Source of the DNA: Sarcomyxa edulis
Taxonomy: Eukaryota > Basidiomycota > Agaricomycetes > Agaricales > Mycenaceae
Direction of reading: 5' to 3'
Assembly: GCA_009761415.1 (NCBI GenBank)
Contig: QUOL01000009.1
Location: 1,178,001-1,242,000, forward strand
Length of the DNA stretch: 64,000 bases
Part shown: positions 61,221 to 64,000 of the stretch, one piece after another
Position numbering within the stretch: the first letter of the stretch is position 1
How the letters are laid out: every line of letters begins with the position of its first letter
Notes under the pieces: model-generated
Databases searched by the model: none
What the model was told of the DNA's origin: nothing
Seen by the model: the letters and a program-made list of their open reading frames with translations, nothing else
Position numbers and translations under genes: made by a program

Positions 61221-62371
61221 ATACACTTACTATCGGGCTCCTCAGTACTCAATCCTCGCTCTCCGAGTCGTTTTTTTGATTTTGGTTCTGATCTGGGTCA
61301 AGTTCGAATTCGGGGGGTCAATATTCACTATTCAATATCATCTTGCATGCCCGACTCAATCTCAATCTTGCTGTATCGCAAAAGCAACGCTAGTACTAGT
61401 ACTCGTTCACCGTGACGGTCTCAATCTACGTATACCGAGCTCCTAATCAGAAATCTGGTGTAGTTCTAAGTTATTCGCGATCTTTTTCCTGAGAGGCAGC
61501 TTTCGCTCTTGCCCCTCCCTGCGTTTAGGCTTTCCGAGACGTTCCCCCCCTTCAGCCATGCTGAGGACGGGCACGCACGCACAATCCCATCTATCATAAT
61601 CCATGGACCTGCCTGAGAACTCCGTCCGAGTCAAAGCCGGGGTCTGCAATCGTAACGTGGTGTGGCGTACTTCCGGAGGACCTGGATTTGAAGGTGAAGG
61701 GCGTTTTTCGTAAGGACAGGGCATACAGCTGGGGCGTCCTAGATCCCGACCACTGGCACTGGCACTGTTATTTCTTCGCCGCTCTATAATACGAACGGCC
61801 GTTCTATCGACACATATACATATGAAGGTTCGTTTGATCAATTCGAATCATTCATTCATTCTTCAAGTTGTTGTGTCTCCAACCCGATGAACATTCAGAG
61901 AGGGGGTCACTCACCTCTAGACATCCAGAGGTCCTCCTCTTCCTCACCTCTGTATCTGACAACTTCTCCGAGTCGCAACAGCCCATACTTCGTCCTTTTG
62001 TCCCTTTGGTATCACGGTACCTCGGATCCAGCGCCAACCAAATTCAACTTCCTGCTCTCGCTCTCGTGAGTCGTACGCGTTATCATATCCATATCATATC
62101 ATCTACAGCTGGTTGAGTGGTCTTAGGACAAGGGGATGCTATGTACATGTAGTACGATCGAGGTCTCATCGTGTTTTTTTGATTGTTCGAAAAATTGTAA
62201 AGATGTATTCATTCTCTTTGGAGTTCAGTCCAAGTTCTGAAAAGCCAGCCTACGAGTCGGAAAGAGTCAGTGGCACAAGCAAGGTTTGACGGCACCGGGC
62301 ACTTCACGAGTACGAGTACGAGGTGAGATCTCGAGAGGTGATGTGGTTGGGGGATTGAGAATGGGAAATCG

Positions 62372-62406
62372 AGATACGATACGATACGATACGATACGGA
62401 TACGAT
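62372..62406. repeat. ATACG pentanucleotide microsatellite
   Basis: About six consecutive ATACG units, with one interruption by an extra G, follow GGGAAATCGAG. It is a simple-sequence tract in the intergenic region. Confidence 0.85.
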
Positions 62407-62505
62407 TTCGTGGCATTAACTACAGGAATTCGAAGTGGCAACTGCACAGTGCACAGGGGCTTACCTGCCAGTACCAGTGTGTTAGCCCATACATATCTGG
62501 AATAA

Positions 62506-63060
62506 AGACGCCTTCAAACCATGACAAGCAACACGGGCGATGGCGAGACGAACTCACAGACACAGATATAGCTAGTGGTGTAGTCAAACCTTCGAAGTAG
62601 GTTCTACAGAAAACGCGCAGGCAGGCACGCACACATACATTAGCATCAGCAAAATACAATTGATTTTTGAACGATTACAACGCCCCGCGTTCCATCCTCA
62701 TCCAACCATACTCCGTTTCCTCCCCCTTAGACGAACTCATATGCATGTGCGTTGTCTTTGGAATTCTAGAATAACGACGCCCAATCAGCATGGGCGATGG
62801 CGAGATGAACTCACAGAGTATACAGCCAGTGGCGCAGTGAAACCTTCAAAGTGGGTCCTACAAAAAACGCGCACGCATACAAACACACCTTATAATCAGC
62901 AAAAAATACACTTCATATTCATATTCACATTCCATTCCAATCTTTACACATCAATACCCCGCCCCGCATCTCATCCTCATCCTCACCCCCACCCACACCC
63001 ACACCCCAACCCATCACCCAACCATACTCCGTTTCCTTCCCCTCAAACGAACATCCTCAA
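62506..63060. repeat. Two-copy segmental duplication downstream of BUD32
   Basis: Copy A (about 62506-62740) and copy B (about 62766-63060) share long blocks. Examples are GGCGATGGCGAGA(C/T)GAACTC near 62536 and 62793, and CCATACTCCGTTTCCT near 62707 and 63022. Between them they share AAACCTTC and ACGCGC elements in the same order. The copies differ by substitutions and a CA/CCCACA-rich insertion in copy B. Confidence 0.8.
62698..62736 (-). pseudogene. Broken fragment of BUD32 C-terminus
   Basis: Read on the minus strand, 62736-62698 encodes [12 protein letters not shown] and a stop, the same 12 terminal residues as the BUD32 gene ending at 63014. Nothing upstream of it in frame resembles the kinase, so it is a duplicated tail without a body. 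Confidence 0.75.
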
Positions 63061-63646
63061 GCCGTCCCCTCACACCCTCCCATACCTTCCCCCCGTTCTT
63101 CTCCTCCCTCACACATTGCCTCGCATACGCCTCAAGTACCCCCCTAAACAGATGTTCTGAATCTGGGTGCGTAGAAGAAAACGCCCGTTCGAGTACATAG
63201 AGGTCAACCGCTTTATCTTCGATTAGGTTGGAGTGGTATGATAGTCCGAAGTCTATTAGGACCTGTGGTGGGAGATGGGATATGAGGATGAGGGGGAGGG
63301 GAATTGGAGGGGGATTGGGATTGGGATTGGGTGGTGAGAGGTGGGTAGGATATGGGGAGGGGGATGGGGAGGAGGGGGAGAAGGAGAATGAGGGGGAGGG
63401 GGAGAAGAATTAGTATTGGGTGTCAATGGGATGAGAAGGGATGGGAAGGGGTAGTGCGTACCAGCTGCGATTGCGATTGACCTTCATTCGGATGTTGCGT
63501 TGAATTTGAACTTGAATCCGTCGTTATCGAGCACGAAGAGTGAGAAGGCAACCTCAACATCATATTAGAAGTAGTCAAATCCCCATGAATGATATCCGCC
63601 ATGTGCATTTTGGCGATTTCTTCGCCTATGAGGCGCATTAGGGTGT
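63014..63646 (-). CDS. BUD32: BUD32/PRPK kinase of the KEOPS complex, C-terminal part (5' end beyond window)
   Basis: Two exons are seen on the minus strand, 63646-63462 and 63262-63014, joined in phase. The first carries [20 protein letters not shown] and SNMMLR, the Bud32 catalytic loop with HGD. A Ser/Gln-rich insert follows, then [20 protein letters not shown] (the DFG-equivalent) with LYVLERAF. The protein ends in the basic tail RGRKRSMVG typical of the family. BUD32 works with Kae1 in KEOPS to make the t6A modification on tRNAs reading ANN codons. The N-lobe exons must lie past 64000. The upstream intron (from 63647) consists of purine-rich simple sequence and is at least 350 nt long. 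Confidence 0.92.
63263..63461. other. 199-bp BUD32 intron rich in G-runs on the plus strand
   Basis: Between the two visible BUD32 exons the plus strand carries many runs of three or more G, including a stretch at about 63308-63335 of four GGG tracts spaced by ATT, which fits the G-quadruplex consensus. The transcript is therefore C-rich here. Confidence 0.7.
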
Positions 63647-63679
63647 CTAGTTATGCGGGTAGAGGTGAGTTAGTTAGTT

Positions 63680-64000
63680 GGTGAGCGTTATGGGGGAATG
63701 AGAATATGGGTGAGTGGGAGGGAGTGAGGGAGGGGTGGATGGGGGAGGGCAAGGGGAAGGGGATGGGGATATGGGTGGAAGTGGGTGGGTGAGAATACAG
63801 GGGAAGGGGAAGGGGAAGTGGAAGTGGGTGAGTGAATATGGGTGAGGGATGGAGTGGGTGAGTGGGTGAGAATATGGGTGAGAATACGGGTGAGTGGGTG
63901 GGTGAGTGGGTGAGGAATGAAGGGAGGGCAGGGGGAGGGAGTGGGTGAGGGAGGGAGGGAGTGGGTGGAAGGAGGGTGAGTGAGTGGGAGGGTGGAAGTG
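63680..64000. repeat. GGGTGA/GGGA simple-sequence tract
   Basis: Degenerate GGGTGAGT and GGGGAAG units repeat to the end of the window, on the coding side inside the BUD32 intron. It is low-complexity sequence on one strand and may cause assembly slippage. Confidence 0.75.

Larger units (their letters stand above)
60010..62505. other. Repeat-rich intergenic region
   Basis: About 2.5 kb without a supportable gene. It holds long imperfect tandem repeats (60675-61220), an extra dispersed copy of one block at 61578-61648, and a pentanucleotide microsatellite at 62372-62406. Short frames in it have no motifs. Confidence 0.55.

Noticed and set aside
63680..64000. Telomere-like GGGTGA repeats
   Set aside because: The units are irregular and differ from TTAGGG-type repeats, and BUD32 coding sequence must continue beyond, so this is intronic simple sequence, not a chromosome end.

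Overview
The window is nuclear DNA from an intron-rich filamentous basidiomycete, most likely one of the Agaricomycetes. The genes carry many introns of about 50-65 bp. The family content also fits: a WSC-domain copper radical oxidase, a WOPR regulator, several F-box/leucine-rich proteins and expanded receptor-like (TKL-type) kinases. Species cannot be fixed from the sequence. Most gene models below were built by hand from splice sites; where a total coding length is quoted, its phases close to a multiple of three.

Left third (1-23.5 kb): the 3' end of a CDK1/Cdc28 kinase gene; two tandem TKL-like pseudokinase genes with an identical exon plan; a DENN-type LCHN protein gene sharing a 113-bp divergent promoter with prefoldin subunit 5; an intron-containing tRNA-Glu with a broken relic upstream; an MFS sugar transporter; a PIN-domain protein resembling the Nmd4/SMG6 group; and a 13-exon SAC3/GANP gene (TREX-2 mRNA export) divergent from a tiny cysteine-rich protein gene.

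Middle third (23.5-48 kb): a WOPR (Gti1/Pac2) regulator, then three genes that all handle cell-surface polysaccharide. These are a secreted glyoxal oxidase with four N-terminal WSC domains (29 exons), a multi-spanning GT2 glycosyltransferase convergent with it (19 exons), and a membrane-anchored GH16 glucanase. A gene-poor stretch of 5.4 kb lies between the GT2 and GH16 genes. The GT2/copper-radical-oxidase pairing recalls the bacterial CslA-GlxA pair that builds a hyphal-tip glycan, and is the best candidate for an undescribed functional unit here.

Right third (47-64 kb): an F-box protein, a nucleostemin-type circularly permuted GTPase (Nug1/Grn1), a second tandem pair of TKL-like kinases with intact catalytic motifs, two more F-box/LRR proteins, a repeat-rich intergenic region, and the 3' end of BUD32 (KEOPS kinase) followed by a tandem partial duplication that retains a second copy of the BUD32 C-terminal codons.
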